This document shows, one piece after another, positions 21,719 to 33,158 of a stretch of DNA of 64,000 bases. Numbering within the stretch: the stretch's first letter is position 1; each line of letters opens with the position of its first letter. Below the pieces are notes generated by a model. The model made no database searches. It worked only from the letters and a program-made list of their open reading frames with translations, and was not told the origin of the DNA. Source of the stretch: Rhabdophis nuchalis (taxonomy: Eukaryota > Chordata > Lepidosauria > Squamata > Natricidae); the NCBI GenBank assembly GCA_039707465.1, contig CM077658.1, positions 12,770,574 through 12,834,573 on the forward strand, in the 5' to 3' direction. Position numbers and translations under genes: made by a program.

Positions 21719-22111
21719 CAAGTAGCCCTCAACTTACTACAGTTCATTTAGTGACTGTTCAAAGTTACAACAGCAGTGGGAAAAAAAGGGACTTATAATC
21801 ATTTTCACATTTACGACCCGTTGCCGCATCACTATGGTCACATGATCAAAGTTCAGATGCTTGGCCGCTGTTTTGTATTTATGGCTGTTGTGTTCGAAGG
21901 TCACGTGATCCCCTTTTTGTCACCTTCTGATGAGCGGTGTCAATGGGAAAGCCAGATCCATTTAACAGCCGGGTTACTATCTTGTCAACTGCAGTGATTC
22001 ACTTAACAACTGTGGGAAGAAAAGTTGCAAAATAGGGCAAAATTCAATTAACAAATGTCTCACTTAACTTAATTTTGAGCTCTGTTGCAGTCATAAGCTG
22101 AGGACTACCTG
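21719..22111 (+). mobile_element. TA-flanked non-autonomous element (Tc1/mariner-like), 393 bp
   Basis: Starts CAAGTAGCCCTCAACTTAC and ends GCTGAGGACTACCTG, giving inverted ends around the motif GTAGTCCTCAAC. TA lies on both sides (21717-21718 and 22112-22113), the target duplication of Tc1/mariner elements. Interior has repeated CACTTAACAAC-type words and two GTCACGTGATC-like boxes. No transposase is encoded. A truncated copy is near 48355-48612. Confidence 0.7.
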
Positions 22112-22113
22112 TA

Positions 22114-22951
22114 GAAAAACAGATACTTAGGCATTCAGACAAACACACACACACACTGTTTTGTGATAAAATGAAGTGTGGTTGAAGTAAAATCATTCCA
22201 GTTCAGTATGACAAAGAAAGAAATCCCATTTTTTCAGTTTGGCAAGTTGCCTTGCCCTCTCCTTACACTGTTCCCGGAAGAAACATCAATGCAAATAAAA
22301 AAACCTAGTGTGCCTCCCCCGCTTCCCTCCCCTCCTTCATGACAGACTCCAGATGGGGGAGATGTCCTGGGATCTGGAAATGGTTTTTGCTATAGCTCTG
22401 TGAAGATCAGTGTTGATCCTATTCAGATCAACCCTTCAGTTTGAACTATTGATTCAGTTTGAACTGTTGACTGAAACTAATTCAGTGTGTCAAGCTGATC
22501 TTCTGCATTTTTTAAAAGGAATAGGAAAAGTTTGATTTTTGCCCATGTCTAAAGTCAGTTCAGTTTGCAGTTATAGATCAAATAGCTTTCAATTTTAATC
22601 CCTGAATCAAAGTTTTGCATTGCCCTATTTTGGACTTGTTGAAAATGACAAATGTAACAGTACGGTATGGTACCTGCTTGGAATACATAAAAATTATTCC
22701 AATTAGTATGGCAAAACTTGGGTAGTAGGAGAGGGTAGAATAGGATGAAATAAGATATCTTAATTATATACCCTTTGATTGTCTGTAAAAACGCAAAGTA
22801 CGATAAAAATTACCGCATGATCGTCCAAACAAGAGGCAGCAAATGTGTGAAATGTTGTGAATTTTAGTCTTACTGGCCTGGAGGGCACCAGAATGAATTG
22901 GGCTGTTATATTCAAGGATTTTAGATATTTAAAGTACAAAATACATATGCA
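22114..22951. other. Unique sequence, no gene seen
   Basis: A short (AC)n tract lies near 22142-22157. No gene or repeat family recognised. Confidence 0.45.
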
Positions 22952-22959
22952 TATATAGG

Positions 22960-23392
22960 CAGGGTTGGGTTGCTGGGGGTTTGCATGGGTTCAGGCGATC
23001 CTCTAGCTAGGATTCTGCCCAGTTCAGCAAATCCCCAAATGCCACCCCTGGCTGGCCACACCCACCCCAGCCCTCCCCTCTCAGGAGCCTCCATTTGGCC
23101 TGTCATCATGCCAGGTAAGTGCAGGGCCTGCACGGAGCCTCGGGGAAGAAGGAAACAGGCCTACTGGAGGTTCCAGAAGTCTGGAAACAGGGCTGGAAAC
23201 GGGCCTCCAGAATCTGGGGAAAGCAGTTTTCACCCTCCCAGAGGCTCAAGGAAAGCCTCTGGAGCCTGGGGAGGGCAAAAAAACACACATACACCCTGCC
23301 ATGGTGCAGGTGGCCAACTAGGCCACACCCACAATGACCATGCTCACCCAGGGCAGCGAGCCCAGTTGCTGCAATTTTGAAGCCCACCCCTG
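22960..23392 (+). mobile_element. Non-autonomous hAT-like element (GGGTGGGCTGC family), 433 bp
   Basis: Starts CAGGGTTGGGTTGCTGGG and ends GAAGCCCACCCCTG. Flanks TATATAGG (22952-22959) and ACTATAGG (23393-23400) match in six of eight. Interior has GGTAAGTGCAGGGC and several GGAGCCTCTGG-like words that pair with each other. Other copies are at 27673, 46549 and, reversed, 50435. The overlapping frames are GC-rich artefacts. Confidence 0.82.
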
Positions 23393-23400
23393 ACTATAGG

Positions 23401-24128
23401 GGTTCTTTCAAATGGCCATTTCCTACAAGCCTCTCGTTCCTTGAAGCAGTTGACAAAGTTACTTATGTCCTTGGAGAATCTGGATGTGAAAATCAGACAT
23501 AATGTGACTTGAGACAAAAACATAATCTTCTTGAAGTAGTCCAAACAGATGGTTGTTCAAGATAGATCCACGAGTCAGCTGCCGGTTGCCAAATTTTCTA
23601 AAACATTAACTGACTCTTGAACTTCTTATATCCTCTGGAATTGTGCTTTCATCTTAAATTTTGAAGCTATCTGGCGAGATTTAAACTGTGATTTTGCTAC
23701 GATCTTAACAGTTTGGAGAATTGCGCAGAGTACAACCATGTCATTCTAACAAGAATAATGTTTTTTCTGCTTAAGAAATTCATGTGGTTTTTCTTTAGTT
23801 CTTGGGATTTCAGTGTCATTATTTCCTACTGCTTACTCAACCATATTTCAAGATGACCTCTGGCCTACATGTCCAATAGCAGCCCATTTCTGAAGAATTT
23901 GCCTGCATATCAAAATTAGTGACTGTTAACATTCTCTGACTCAGCGTTATGAACTTCATGACACATAAGAGTTCATTGTGAAACCATGCACTATTGTAGT
24001 GGTGTTAAAACCCATCTTTTCTTCTTCTCTTGCCAAAACATATCTTGGGAAACTTATTTAAAAGACAAACAAACATTATTGTGCTGTTACTCCTAAACAA
24101 ACGTTATTGCGTTAAGTTGTGAAGTATG
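23401..24128. other. Unique sequence, no gene seen
   Basis: No gene, RNA or repeat recognised. Confidence 0.45.
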
Positions 24129-24352
24129 TAATAGCAATAACGCTTAGGCTTATATACTGCTTTACAGCCCTCTCTAAGCATTTTACAGAAGTCAGCATCT
24201 TGCCCCTAACAGCGTGGGTCCTTATTTTACCCATCTCAGAAGGATGGAAGGCTGAGTCAACCTTGAGCCTGGTGAGATTTGAATTGCCAAATTGCAGGTA
24301 GCTGGCAGTCAGCAGAGGTAGCCTGCAGTATTGCACGATAACCACTGTGGTT
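24129..24352 (-). mobile_element. Sauria-type SINE, antisense
   Basis: Order on the + strand is TAATAGCAATAACGC, TATATACTGCTTTACAGCC, CAGAAGGATGGAAGGC, TGGTGAGATTTGAATTGCC, then the reversed tRNA-like head GATAACCACTGTGG. Nearly full length with a few small gaps. Confidence 0.87.
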
Positions 24353-25918
24353 CACCATGGTAATATTTATAATACATTTGTAGTCCATATCTTTTTTATA
24401 ATTCTGAAACCTCTTTGTCTGACCAAGCTTCCCAATTTGGGAGAAGTTTGTTCCTAGTCTCTTCTCTTGGGAGATATCTAAAGCCAGAGAAGCTGCATTT
24501 TGCTGGATATATGACTGGCCTTTAGAACATATAGGCTGAACATTGAGGCATGCCATTTCCTATGTCATAACTAATTCAGTCCATGAACTAACACTCTTCC
24601 ATAAGAATGCCTCTCCTCCTTTGAAAGGAATTTGAAAAGATAATTATCTTTCTTCCAATTAAGTAGGAACTTGTATGGAGAAAATGTGCAATAGTTTATT
24701 TTTATCTCAGGCAGAACTAAGGATTAGCGCCTTTGAGCTCTTCTCCAGCTTGGAGTGTGAGTTCAAACAAATGTGGGTTCACCATGAATTTCCCCATATT
24801 TCTACCAGACGCTTATCCCACTTCTCATTCCTTCTCTTGGATTCTTGAGTTTGTGTGGATATATGGGCTAAAAGAAGAACTGAGAAGTGAAATTATTATT
24901 ATTATTGGGTTATTTCTGAAACCTTTTTAAAGCAAAACATGCAGGCAGCATCTGAAGAGGCTTTGGTGTGATGGAAAGATGTGAAATAAGTGCATCTTAT
25001 TGTCATGTTGCAACCATAATGTAAAAACGTGTTACGTTTAGACAATTAAAAAAACCCAAACACTTGAAAATGAAATAGAAAAGAGAAGGGCTTCTGTAGG
25101 GGGAGAAAACTTTTTTAGAAACTTGAGATTAGGTTGAAAGAGAGTGCTACAAATAACTGGTAGAAGAGACAAGTGTAATATTATTTTTTTTGCGTTATTT
25201 GATAAAGTTATTCCTTGCTTTTTAGCTACAAGCTCATAGCAAGCACTCTATCGTTAATCTAAATGAAAATTAGATTAAAAGAAGGGTTGTTCAAAATTTA
25301 GTACAGTTTCTGCTATTCTGACTCAGAGCAACATCTGCTCTTTTATGACTGGTGCATTTACACTACAGAGAAAGAAGAGGGAGAGGGATGTGAAGGGCTT
25401 GTATATAATGGAACTCTGCAGCTTTGAGACTTGGGGATGAGAAAGAAGAGAATTCAGTAATTCTCTGTATTGGTTGTGTAGGCAGTTTCTGAATATAACA
25501 GACACTGGCTGAGTTCACAAATTAGGATAAATATTTTAACAAAGGATAAATGTTTTAACAAAGCTTGGTGAACCAGAATTTAATTTTTAGCAAAATACAT
25601 TCCGTTCTTTCCTAGATTTATTTATTTTTTTCAAAAGCAACCCAGTCAAACTTAGCTTGTTAAGCTTGATGCACAAAGACCAATCTAGTAAGTGAAATCT
25701 TCCTAAATCTTTTATGCATACACTGCCCATAGCAAACATTCAGAAATTATTCTGCACTCACAATCTTGCCACTTCTGCGCTCAGACTATTACAATTTGCC
25801 CTGCAGGACAATTACTTTTTGATATCCACCCTGATGTGTCAGTTGGGGCAGCATAAGGTGGTTTGAAAAGCAATGTGCATAGCTAGCCATAATGCCGTAA
25901 TGGAGAATTACCCATACG
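24353..25918. other. Unique stretch of 1.6 kb, no gene seen
   Basis: Short (ATT)n run at about 24893-24906. Frames of 60-99 codons are unrecognised; the 99-codon one on the - strand overlaps the Sauria SINE. Confidence 0.5.
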
Positions 25919-25930
25919 TAGGTCAGGTTT

Positions 25931-26271
25931 ATAGGGGCACAATGGCTCAGTGACTAAGACCACCGTCGATCAGAAAGGTCAGCAGTTGGACAGTTCAAAT
26001 CCCTAGTGCTTCGTAATGGAGTGAGCTTTCCTAACTTGTCCCAGCTTTTGCCATCTAGCAGTTTGAAAGCAAATGCAAGTAGAAAAATAGGAATCACCTT
26101 TGGTGGGAAGGTAACAGCATTCCATGCACTTTCAGTCATGAAAGTCATGCCAGCCACATGACCACAGCGAGGTCTTCGGACAACACTGGCTCTTCAGCTT
26201 TGAAATGGAGATGACACCCCCCCCCCGAGTGGGGAACAACTAGCACATATGTGTGAGGGGAACCTTTACCT
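25931..26271 (+). mobile_element. tRNA-derived SINE
   Basis: Head CACAATGGCTCAGTGACTAAG, box B GTTCAAATCCC, body and GAACCTTTACC tail all present. Flanks TAGGTCAGGTTT (25919-25930) and TAGGTCAGGGTT (26272-26283) are a 12-base duplication with one difference. A poly-C slip of nine bases replaces part of the GCCCCCTAGAG block. Confidence 0.9.
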
Positions 26272-26283
26272 TAGGTCAGGGTT

Positions 26284-27672
26284 GAGTTCTTGGTTTCTTT
26301 GAGTTCTTTGATCTTGGCATTTTGACATGTCAGATTTGGTCTTGGGCCACCATCATTATGGGAGCTGTGTTGGTTGTCAGGTAGCTTTCAGGTGCAATTC
26401 AAGCTGCTGCGTTTCACTTTTAAAGCATCTCATAGTTCAATACTTCATCTTCACTGTCCAACTATGGAGTCTTGGTGAGCCAGTTGAGGCTTCCCAAATG
26501 GCAAAGTCTCACCACTGATGAAATACCATCAGTCATTGTCCCCCTTCCTGTAGAACAGTGACCCCTGAATATTGAATGTAATAGTGAAAGTTGTTGTATT
26601 TTATCATGTTTATGGTTTTTGACCGGTTACTGTTGATAAAATCTGCTCATAGCCTAGATAAGAAAAGAACCCAAGAGAGTAAAATTTTTGCTCTTTCTCT
26701 CCAACCTTGTTTTTTTTTTCCTGCAGGTTAGAAGTATTAGATAAAAAGTAGATTTCTTTGTACATTCAAATAAAACAAATCACACTAAATGCCCTGCATT
26801 TGTTTAGAGAAAATCTTCTTTTGTCTATTGACCCTTTATCTTTTTTTACTAATGGTATCAGATAGTGCACATGGTGCATGAACTCTGTGGAATATCTCAT
26901 CTAATTACCGCTTGATTTTCATGCAAATTAATTTAGACTAAAAGGGTAAAAACAGTGAACTGCAGAAATTAATGATTTGTTACGCCCTCCCTTTTTCCAT
27001 TCTGATGCCCTCTCACTTTTAGGTTTTTTTGTGAAAAAAAGAAAAAAAGAGATAGCAGATCTACATTTAAAAGCTGATTTATATACAGGATGGCTATTTT
27101 GTTCCCTTGATAATAAGGCAATGATAAAAGGAAATGTGCTACGGTAAACTCTAATCTGGAACAGTTACACCCTGCCTCCCTTTTTCTTTTTATCTTCCAC
27201 AATGAGTCAGTGTCTGCTCAGCTTGATAAGAAAATTCTGTTTATTGCAGAGGTTTGACATTGGGTTATGAAATATACAACCGCATAAATATCCCAGAGGG
27301 TTAAAAAAATGCTGCAGTCTCTGTTTCACACTACTAATAATCATTTATTGCAGTTTAAATACCGGCTCCGTATCCCTTAATAACAATGGATTTGGGGAAG
27401 CTGCTCTCCTTAAAACTTTGAACTATCAAAAGTGCTGGGAAGTATGAAATTCAGATACAATTTCAACTCTTGAGTATATTGTGAGTTCTGTAGAACATGT
27501 CTGAGTTTCATCAGTATCTACTTTACTGAAACAAATTTATAATCATCAGTTCTGGTGTCCCATTTTAAAATATGCAAACAAACCACAAATTAGAATAATT
27601 TTGAGCATTGCCCCCTTCCCATTTGCTAATCCTTTCTCTCAGGACTTTTTTTAAATGAGTTGTACAAAGATC
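26284..27672. other. Unique stretch with a homeodomain/octamer-rich segment, no gene seen
   Basis: No gene recognised. At about 26895-26935 CTAATTACCGC is followed by ATGCAAATTAATTTAG, an octamer (POU) site beside homeodomain cores, a pattern common in developmental enhancers but also easily met in AT-rich DNA. Confidence 0.4.
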
Positions 27673-27923
27673 CATGGGTGGGCTGCAGGGGTCCAGGAGA
27701 ACCTCTAGCTAAGATTCTGTACAGTTTGGAGAACCCCCTAATCCCACTCCTAGCTGGCCCTGCCCACTCCACCCCTCCCTTCCCAGTAGTCCCCAGGTAA
27801 GTGCAGGGCATGCACGGAGGCTCAGGGAGGGCAAAAAACCCGGGCCTCCTGAAAGTTCGGGAAGGCTGAAAATGGGCCTGTTTCCAGCCTCCAGAGGACC
27901 TCAAGAGTCTGGGGGGGCATTTC

Positions 27924-28028
27924 AATACAATACAATACAATACAATACAATACAATACAATACAATACAATACAATACAATACAATACAATACAATACAA
28001 TACAATACAATACAATACAATACAATAC
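27924..28028. repeat. (AATAC)21 perfect pentanucleotide array
   Basis: Twenty-one identical units with no interruption, ending in one AATAG. It abuts directly the antisense CR1 3' end, so it is the expanded tail of that retroposon. Confidence 0.98.
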
Positions 28029-28072
28029 AATAGCAGAGTTGGAAGGGACCTTGTAGGTCTTCTAGTCCAACC
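28029..28072 (-). mobile_element. CR1 LINE extreme 3' end, antisense
   Basis: GCAGAGTTGGAAGGGACCTT followed by GTAGGTCTTCTAGTCCAACC is the reversed last 44 or so bases of CR1, as in 40490-40535. Nearly the whole LINE is missing by 5' truncation. It lies inside the hAT element at 27673-28240. Confidence 0.88.
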
Positions 28073-28359
28073 CCCTCCACCCTCCCGGAGGCTCAAGGAA
28101 AACCTCTGGAGCCCGGGGAGGGCAATATGGCCTCTCCCCCTGCTGTGGTTCAAGAGGCTGACTAGGCCACGCCCACCATGGCCATGCCTACCCAGCAACT
28201 GGGCAGAGAACCCCTTGCTAAATTTTTGAAGCCCACCCTGATCCTACCCATGATTTGTCAACTGCAGCAGAATGGCTGGTTTTCAGTGATCACACTAAGC
28301 CGCAAAGTAGTTTCCTTTTTTGTAAACATTATGTATCCATTTATTAATGAATGTATTTA

Positions 28360-28455
28360 GCACAAAGGGAAAAGCAGGTCATTTATTCATTCAATACAAT
28401 TTTGAGGCTGCCCAATTTCTCGACAGGTCCGATTAGCTTACAATTAAGAGAAAGA
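28360..28455 (-). mobile_element. LINE-type 3' tail fragment, antisense
   Basis: TTTATTCATTCAATACAATT followed by GAGGCTGCCCAATTTC and GCTTACAA resembles the reversed 3' end of an L2-like squamate LINE. No coding part is recognised. Moderate to low confidence. Confidence 0.4.
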
Positions 28456-29840
28456 GCATATATCAAAAAGAATACAACTGGCCAGAAAACCAAATACATA
28501 ATACAAAAAAAACCACAGCCCTTCCCCCCCCCCAAAATACCTTGATAATCACCCTACCCTAATCCTGTTAGATGAATCATTTTTTAAACAGTATATAGAA
28601 GATCAAGAAGCTTATATTCCCATTTCCTGCATCTCTGCATAGATAATGCAGTACAATACAATAGCATAGATGATCTCTAGTTGTCCCAACTGTCCATCCA
28701 CCTCAGAAACAAACATAATAACCACCATCAAACATCTCAAACACCACATTGTGGTTAGTCCAACAAAAATACTATAGGCTTACCCATGAATGCTACTGGT
28801 TCCAAAACAATCTATTATTTGGCGAGCCATATCAAACTTTATTGGCTCTTGATTATAATCCTGGCCATAACTTATATTGAACAAAACTGTAGCTACTTTA
28901 AACCGGAAAGAAGGAAATCAAAATGAACCCATCCTGAAGCATCATCAATTATAATATATCTATAATATAATTATAAAGATATCTGGCTTTCAAACCTTCA
29001 CAAAATGTAGAGCACGATTCAAGTCTGTACTTGAATCATATCTAATCAGAACCAACTCAGTTAACTCGGTGACATTTGTCCCAGATAAATTGGTACAGAA
29101 TCCCATACCTTAATGGCCATTAACACTGATTCTCTATTGGCCTTTACCTCCTGTTCAGTGGAGGTGAACATAAACCTGTCAAACCTCTGGATCATCTGAA
29201 ACCCTGGATGATGATAGAAAATTATTCATGTTTGAAACTAATGTTAATATTTGCCCATCTTACTCATTCAAGCGAACAAGAAATATTTCCGTGTTTCCAT
29301 TTGTTTTAAACCATTTTGTCACAAGCACATACTTTAATTGAGAAATTTGCTCAATATTTGCTGGGTTATTAAATCGCAGATATTCTGAAGTGTGCCAGAA
29401 AACCCTATCTAAAGTTAATATAAGCCTGCGCTTCTGCTTGACTCCATCTGTTCCATTTTTTTTATTACTGCCCACAGAAATAAAGAGTAGATGGTGAGTA
29501 GTAATAGTCCTTAATAAAAGTATCCACTGTTACATTAGATGAATGTGTCAGTAGGATAATCAATGCGTTATATAACAGAATACATATCAGATTAAAAAAT
29601 GTGGTTGTGGTGGTGAAGAAATGGAACAATCAGGACAAAAATAAATGTCCTGAATCCAGTAGTACAAATGTAAACTTATCAAGGAGAGATCCAACCTAGA
29701 ACGAAGGAGAAATTTCTTGATAGTGAGGACAGTTAACTAGTGGATGGTTTGCCTCCTATAATCCTGTACAGCGCCTCTGCCGTCCAGGACAATTCTAGAT
29801 TCTTGCTGCCATAGTATAGAAATTCCTTATCTATACTTAT
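28456..29840. other. Stretch of 1.4 kb, no gene recognised
   Basis: Even, mixed-composition sequence without microsatellites. A 71-codon frame on the - strand (29260-29475) has no recognisable domain. It could hold a decayed retroelement, but I can align it to nothing in the window. Confidence 0.4.
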
Positions 29841-29849
29841 CGGCATTCC

Positions 29850-30200
29850 CACGTAACACCTCTCCTGCGCGGGCTGCACTGGCTGCCTGTGGCCTTTAGG
29901 GTGCGCTTCAAGGTGTTGATTACCATCTTTAAAGGGCTCCATGGCACGGGTCCTAGTTACTTGCGAGACCGCTTCCTACCTCATACATCCCTCAGACCGA
30001 TTCGCTCCCACAGAGAGGGTCTACTCCGGGTGCCGTCGGCCGAGCAATGCCGACTGGCGACGCCCAGGGGAAGGGCCTTCTCTTTGGCGGGCCCTGCCCT
30101 CTGGAACGATCTACCCCATGATCTCAGGACTATCACAGACCTCCGCCTCTTCCGCCAACGTCTAAAGACACACTTCTTCCATCTAGCTGGCCTGGCCTAA
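29850..30200 (+). pseudogene. L2 ORF2 C-terminal fragment
   Basis: The frame reads through GLHWLPVAFRVRFKVL, then PSYLRDRF, a GRAFSLAGPALWNDLP motif and finally LRLFRQRLKTHFFHLA before the stop. That succession is the conserved region after the reverse transcriptase of L2-clade ORF2. Endonuclease and catalytic reverse transcriptase regions are missing, so no active enzyme can result. The frame is uninterrupted, which suggests a fairly recent insertion. Confidence 0.85.
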
Positions 30201-30430
30201 TTTCCGAGACTACTTTACCGACTGATTTTAATTTACTTTATAGTTTTAATAAGTGGGTTTTAAATTGATTTTAGCACAGGGTGTTGTTTATTTAATAGGA
30301 TTTTATATTGACTACTTACGACGTATTTATTTTTGTATATATGTTTGTATCCATTTTAATCACCTGTGCACCGCCCCGAGTCCCTTATGGGAGAGGGCTG
30401 CGGTATATAAGTTTAATAAAATCTAAATCT
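29850..30430 (+). mobile_element. L2 LINE 3' end with ORF2 C-terminus
   Basis: Contains the C-terminal coding part of ORF2 and the full 3' UTR, ending ACCGCCCCGAGTCCCTTATG, GGGCTGCGG and a TAATAAAATCTAAATC tail. The 5' end is truncated, as usual for LINEs. It is the best preserved L2 in the window and has an intact frame to its natural stop. Confidence 0.88.
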
Positions 30431-30984
30431 TATGCTCTGGTCAATCATAATCAACTTTGGATGTCTGCCAATTAAACATGACAATGTTCTTCCAGATAAA
30501 AAGTATAAAGACCACATCCTTAGAGAAAAGTGGGGGGGAGCACTTCCGTATGATGATAAAATTACTTTTATTTATATTCCCATTTCCATTCATTGTTACA
30601 GGCAATTAATCTGGAAGCTGATTCTGATTCTTTTAATAAGCTTTCAGGGGAAGAAAAACAAAGAAAAAGTCCATTTGATTATGAATTATTGTAACAATCC
30701 AAAATAAACAAAATTGTTCCATTTTATAATATACAGTTTATTGTTTTACTCTCCAATGAAAGAAATTTCACACATTCACATTGTTCAAGAGGCAGCAATA
30801 TGTGAATACATAATATAGGAGATTGATAAACATCTTTATAATCGCATTATTGGTTAAACTAATTTTTTGCTAGTAATTTACTGTTTAGCTATTTATTTTT
30901 TTAAAAGAAGGTTGTGATTGATGATGTTCTAGAGAAAGATCGTTACAGTGATCTGTATAAAGATCTGAATTACCATTATTAATC
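30431..30984. other. Unique AT-rich sequence, no gene seen
   Basis: A 91-codon frame (30432-30707) starts right after the L2 tail and is unrecognised. Confidence 0.45.
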
Positions 30985-31228
30985 TTCTCATTGTTCCTAT
31001 CACCCATCTCCTCCCACTTATGACTGTATGACTGTAACTTTGTTGCTTCTATCCTTATGATTTATATCGATTGTTTCCTAGTATGATTTGATTGCTTATT
31101 TGTACCCTATGGGTATCATTAAGTGTTGTGCCTTATGATTCATGACAAATGTATCTATTCTGTTATATACCCTGAGAGCATATGCACCAAAGACAAATTC
31201 CTTGTGTGTCCAATCACACTTGGCCAAT
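30985..31228 (+). mobile_element. LINE 3' UTR fragment (CR1/L3-like)
   Basis: Runs from a CATCTCCTCCCACTTATGAC block through GTATCATTAAGTGTTGTGCC to the shared terminus CCTTGTGTGTCCAATCACAC and CTTGGCCAATATAGAAT. It is the longest copy of this tail here. No coding part remains. Directly followed by a pentanucleotide array. Confidence 0.72.
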
Positions 31229-31250
31229 ATAGAATGCTATGCGACGCGAC

Positions 31251-31320
31251 GCTATGCTATGCTATGCTATGCTATGCTATGCTATGCTATGCTATGCTAT
31301 GCTATGCTATGCTATGCTAT
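31251..31320. repeat. (GCTAT)14 perfect pentanucleotide array
   Basis: Fourteen identical units, preceded by a short degenerate lead GCTATGCGACGCGAC. It continues the 3' end of the LINE at 30985-31228. Frames running through it are artefacts. Confidence 0.98.
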
Positions 31321-32370
31321 TCTACTGCATAAACCATAATTTAGCTTATAAGTATATACTTGAATTAGTTGGATAAAGATTTCAGTTGTGATAGACTGGG
31401 AAGCTTCTTAACTTTGGTTTAATTCTTGCTTAATCATTGCCTGCCATATTATCCAGATCCAGAATTGTGATTAACAGCAGCTACAGTTTAAATCCTAGTA
31501 AGATTTAAAGGTTTCTTGCCTGAACTGTACTATAGTTAGAATCCTGTTGGACTGCAATAGCACATAAGTTGTAGCAAATAAATAAGTAAAACAGCTAAGG
31601 TTTATCAGTTCAGACAAGCAGAATGGAATATTCAGCCCCTTTTTTACGTGCCAAAATAGAAAATATATCAAGCCAATGTTTGTTTATTACCTCTCTTTCC
31701 TGCTCGTTCATGTTGTAGTGAACATTTAAACTACAGAATGAAACTGCTGCACTAAAATTAAACAAATGATCTCAAAACAAGGAATGTTGCATTACAAAAT
31801 GATTTTAGTTGTTTAATCATATGGTTTCATCTCACGTTATTGAAATATTTTCTGGGGATATTGCTATGGATAGAATAGATTTACTGGCATGGTAGATTTT
31901 TAATATCTTTATTTAATGCGCAGTGCTACACGTTAAAGCCTCTTTAAACAGAGGGCCTTCATCAATAGTGCAAAATGAAAAGTACCTTGCATTATTATTA
32001 TTTTTACATTAAAAATACTTCAAGTGAGACAAGAAATCACACTGCTATAGGCTTAAACATCATTTGTAGAGAGATCCAGAAAAGCCATTAACAAGAAATA
32101 CAATCATAAAACATCTGAAGCTGGTATATGCACTAATAAAATGTAACCTGATGGGCAAAGTAACACACAGCTCATGAAAAAGCATTTATACAAGTTTCAA
32201 TAGAGCAGAGAAATTAGGCTGTGTTAAATTATTCCATATGGACATGAATAAGTGTAAGTGAACATTTTATTCGAAAGCAATAAAACTGACCATGAATTAT
32301 CCTTTTGCTGATGGTCACCCTATACCCTATAAAATAGGATCACCAAGAGCCTAAAGTGATATAGGACATT
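31321..32370. other. Unique AT-rich stretch, no gene seen
   Basis: No open frame of note, no known repeat. Confidence 0.5.
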
Positions 32371-32645
32371 AATAGAATAATGTAGTTCAAGGCCTTCAAG
32401 TCTAACCCCCTAACTCAAGCAGGAAGCCCTATACATTGCAGACAAATGGTTGTCTAATCTCGTGTTAGAAACCTCCAGTGTTTACTGTTCTTCCATTGAT
32501 TAATTGTACTAACTCTCAGGAAATTTCTCCTTAGTTCTAGGTTGCTTCTCTCCTTGATTGTCCAGCCTTCAGGGCCTTTGGAGAATAGGTTGACCCACTC
32601 TTCTTTGTGGCAGTCCCTTAGATATTGGAACACTGCTACTTTTCA
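32371..32645 (-). mobile_element. CR1 LINE 3' end, antisense, decayed
   Basis: Same order as 2019-2301: TAATAGAATAATG tail remnant, AGTCTAACCCCCTAACTC, GCAGACAAATGG, TAATTGTACTAACTCTCAGG and TTGACCCACTCTTCTTTGTG. Small deletions and many substitutions mark it as an older copy. Confidence 0.82.
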
Positions 32646-32922
32646 CACACAATTGTATATTTTGGATATGAGAATTTTCAAAGTCTCGTGGAGGGAAATT
32701 TTATGATGTCTTTTCTCAACTGATCTAATCCAAAAACTTGAGTTATTCATATGTAAGTGGGCAAAATATATTTTCTATCAATTCTCTTTTTCTATTTGGA
32801 GTGTTTGATGATTTCCAGTTTTAGAATAGGGTTGCTAAACTTGTTCTGGAAAGGGAGTTTGTTCATAAATGGGTTACAAAGATCTTGTAACTTTCTATAA
32901 ATTGAAGAATATGTCATAGCAT

Positions 32923-33158
32923 CAGAGGTGGGATTCAGCAGGTTCTGACCAGTTCTGGCGAACCGGTAGCAGAAAATTTGAATAGTTCAGAGAACCAGTA
33001 AATACCACCTCTGACTGGTCACACACCCATCTCTTCTCTGCCTCCCGAGTCCCAGCTGATCAGGAGGGAATGGGAATTTTGCAGTAACCTTCCCCTGCCT
33101 ATGCCCACCAAGCCATGTCCACAGAACTAGTAGTAAAACATTTTGAATCCCACCCCTG
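32923..33158 (-). mobile_element. Non-autonomous hAT-like element (GTGGGATTCA family), 236 bp
   Basis: Starts CAGAGGTGGGATTCAGCAGG and ends TTTGAATCCCACCCCTG. Inverted ends agree over GTGGGATTCA. The sequence CGAACCGGTAGCAGAAAATT is the family core. Flanks CATAGCAT and CATAGATA share only the first five bases, so the duplication is uncertain. Set as reverse relative to 37265-37520. Confidence 0.8.

Larger units (their letters stand above)
27673..28240 (+). mobile_element. Non-autonomous hAT-like element with a CR1 tail inserted
   Basis: The outer element follows the copies at 22960 and 46549: left end CATGGGTGGGCTGC, AGGTAAGTGCAGGGC in the middle, right end TTTTGAAGCCCACCCTG. It is interrupted at about 27924-28072 by a CR1 3' end and its microsatellite. 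No flanking duplication is recognisable. The 190-codon - strand frame is produced by the pentanucleotide repeat, which is not a multiple of three but lacks stops. Confidence 0.8.

Noticed and set aside
27626..28198. 190-codon open frame on the - strand
   Set aside because: It is a run through the AATAC repeat, whose five-base unit gives a repeating five-residue product without stops, plus a hAT element on both sides.
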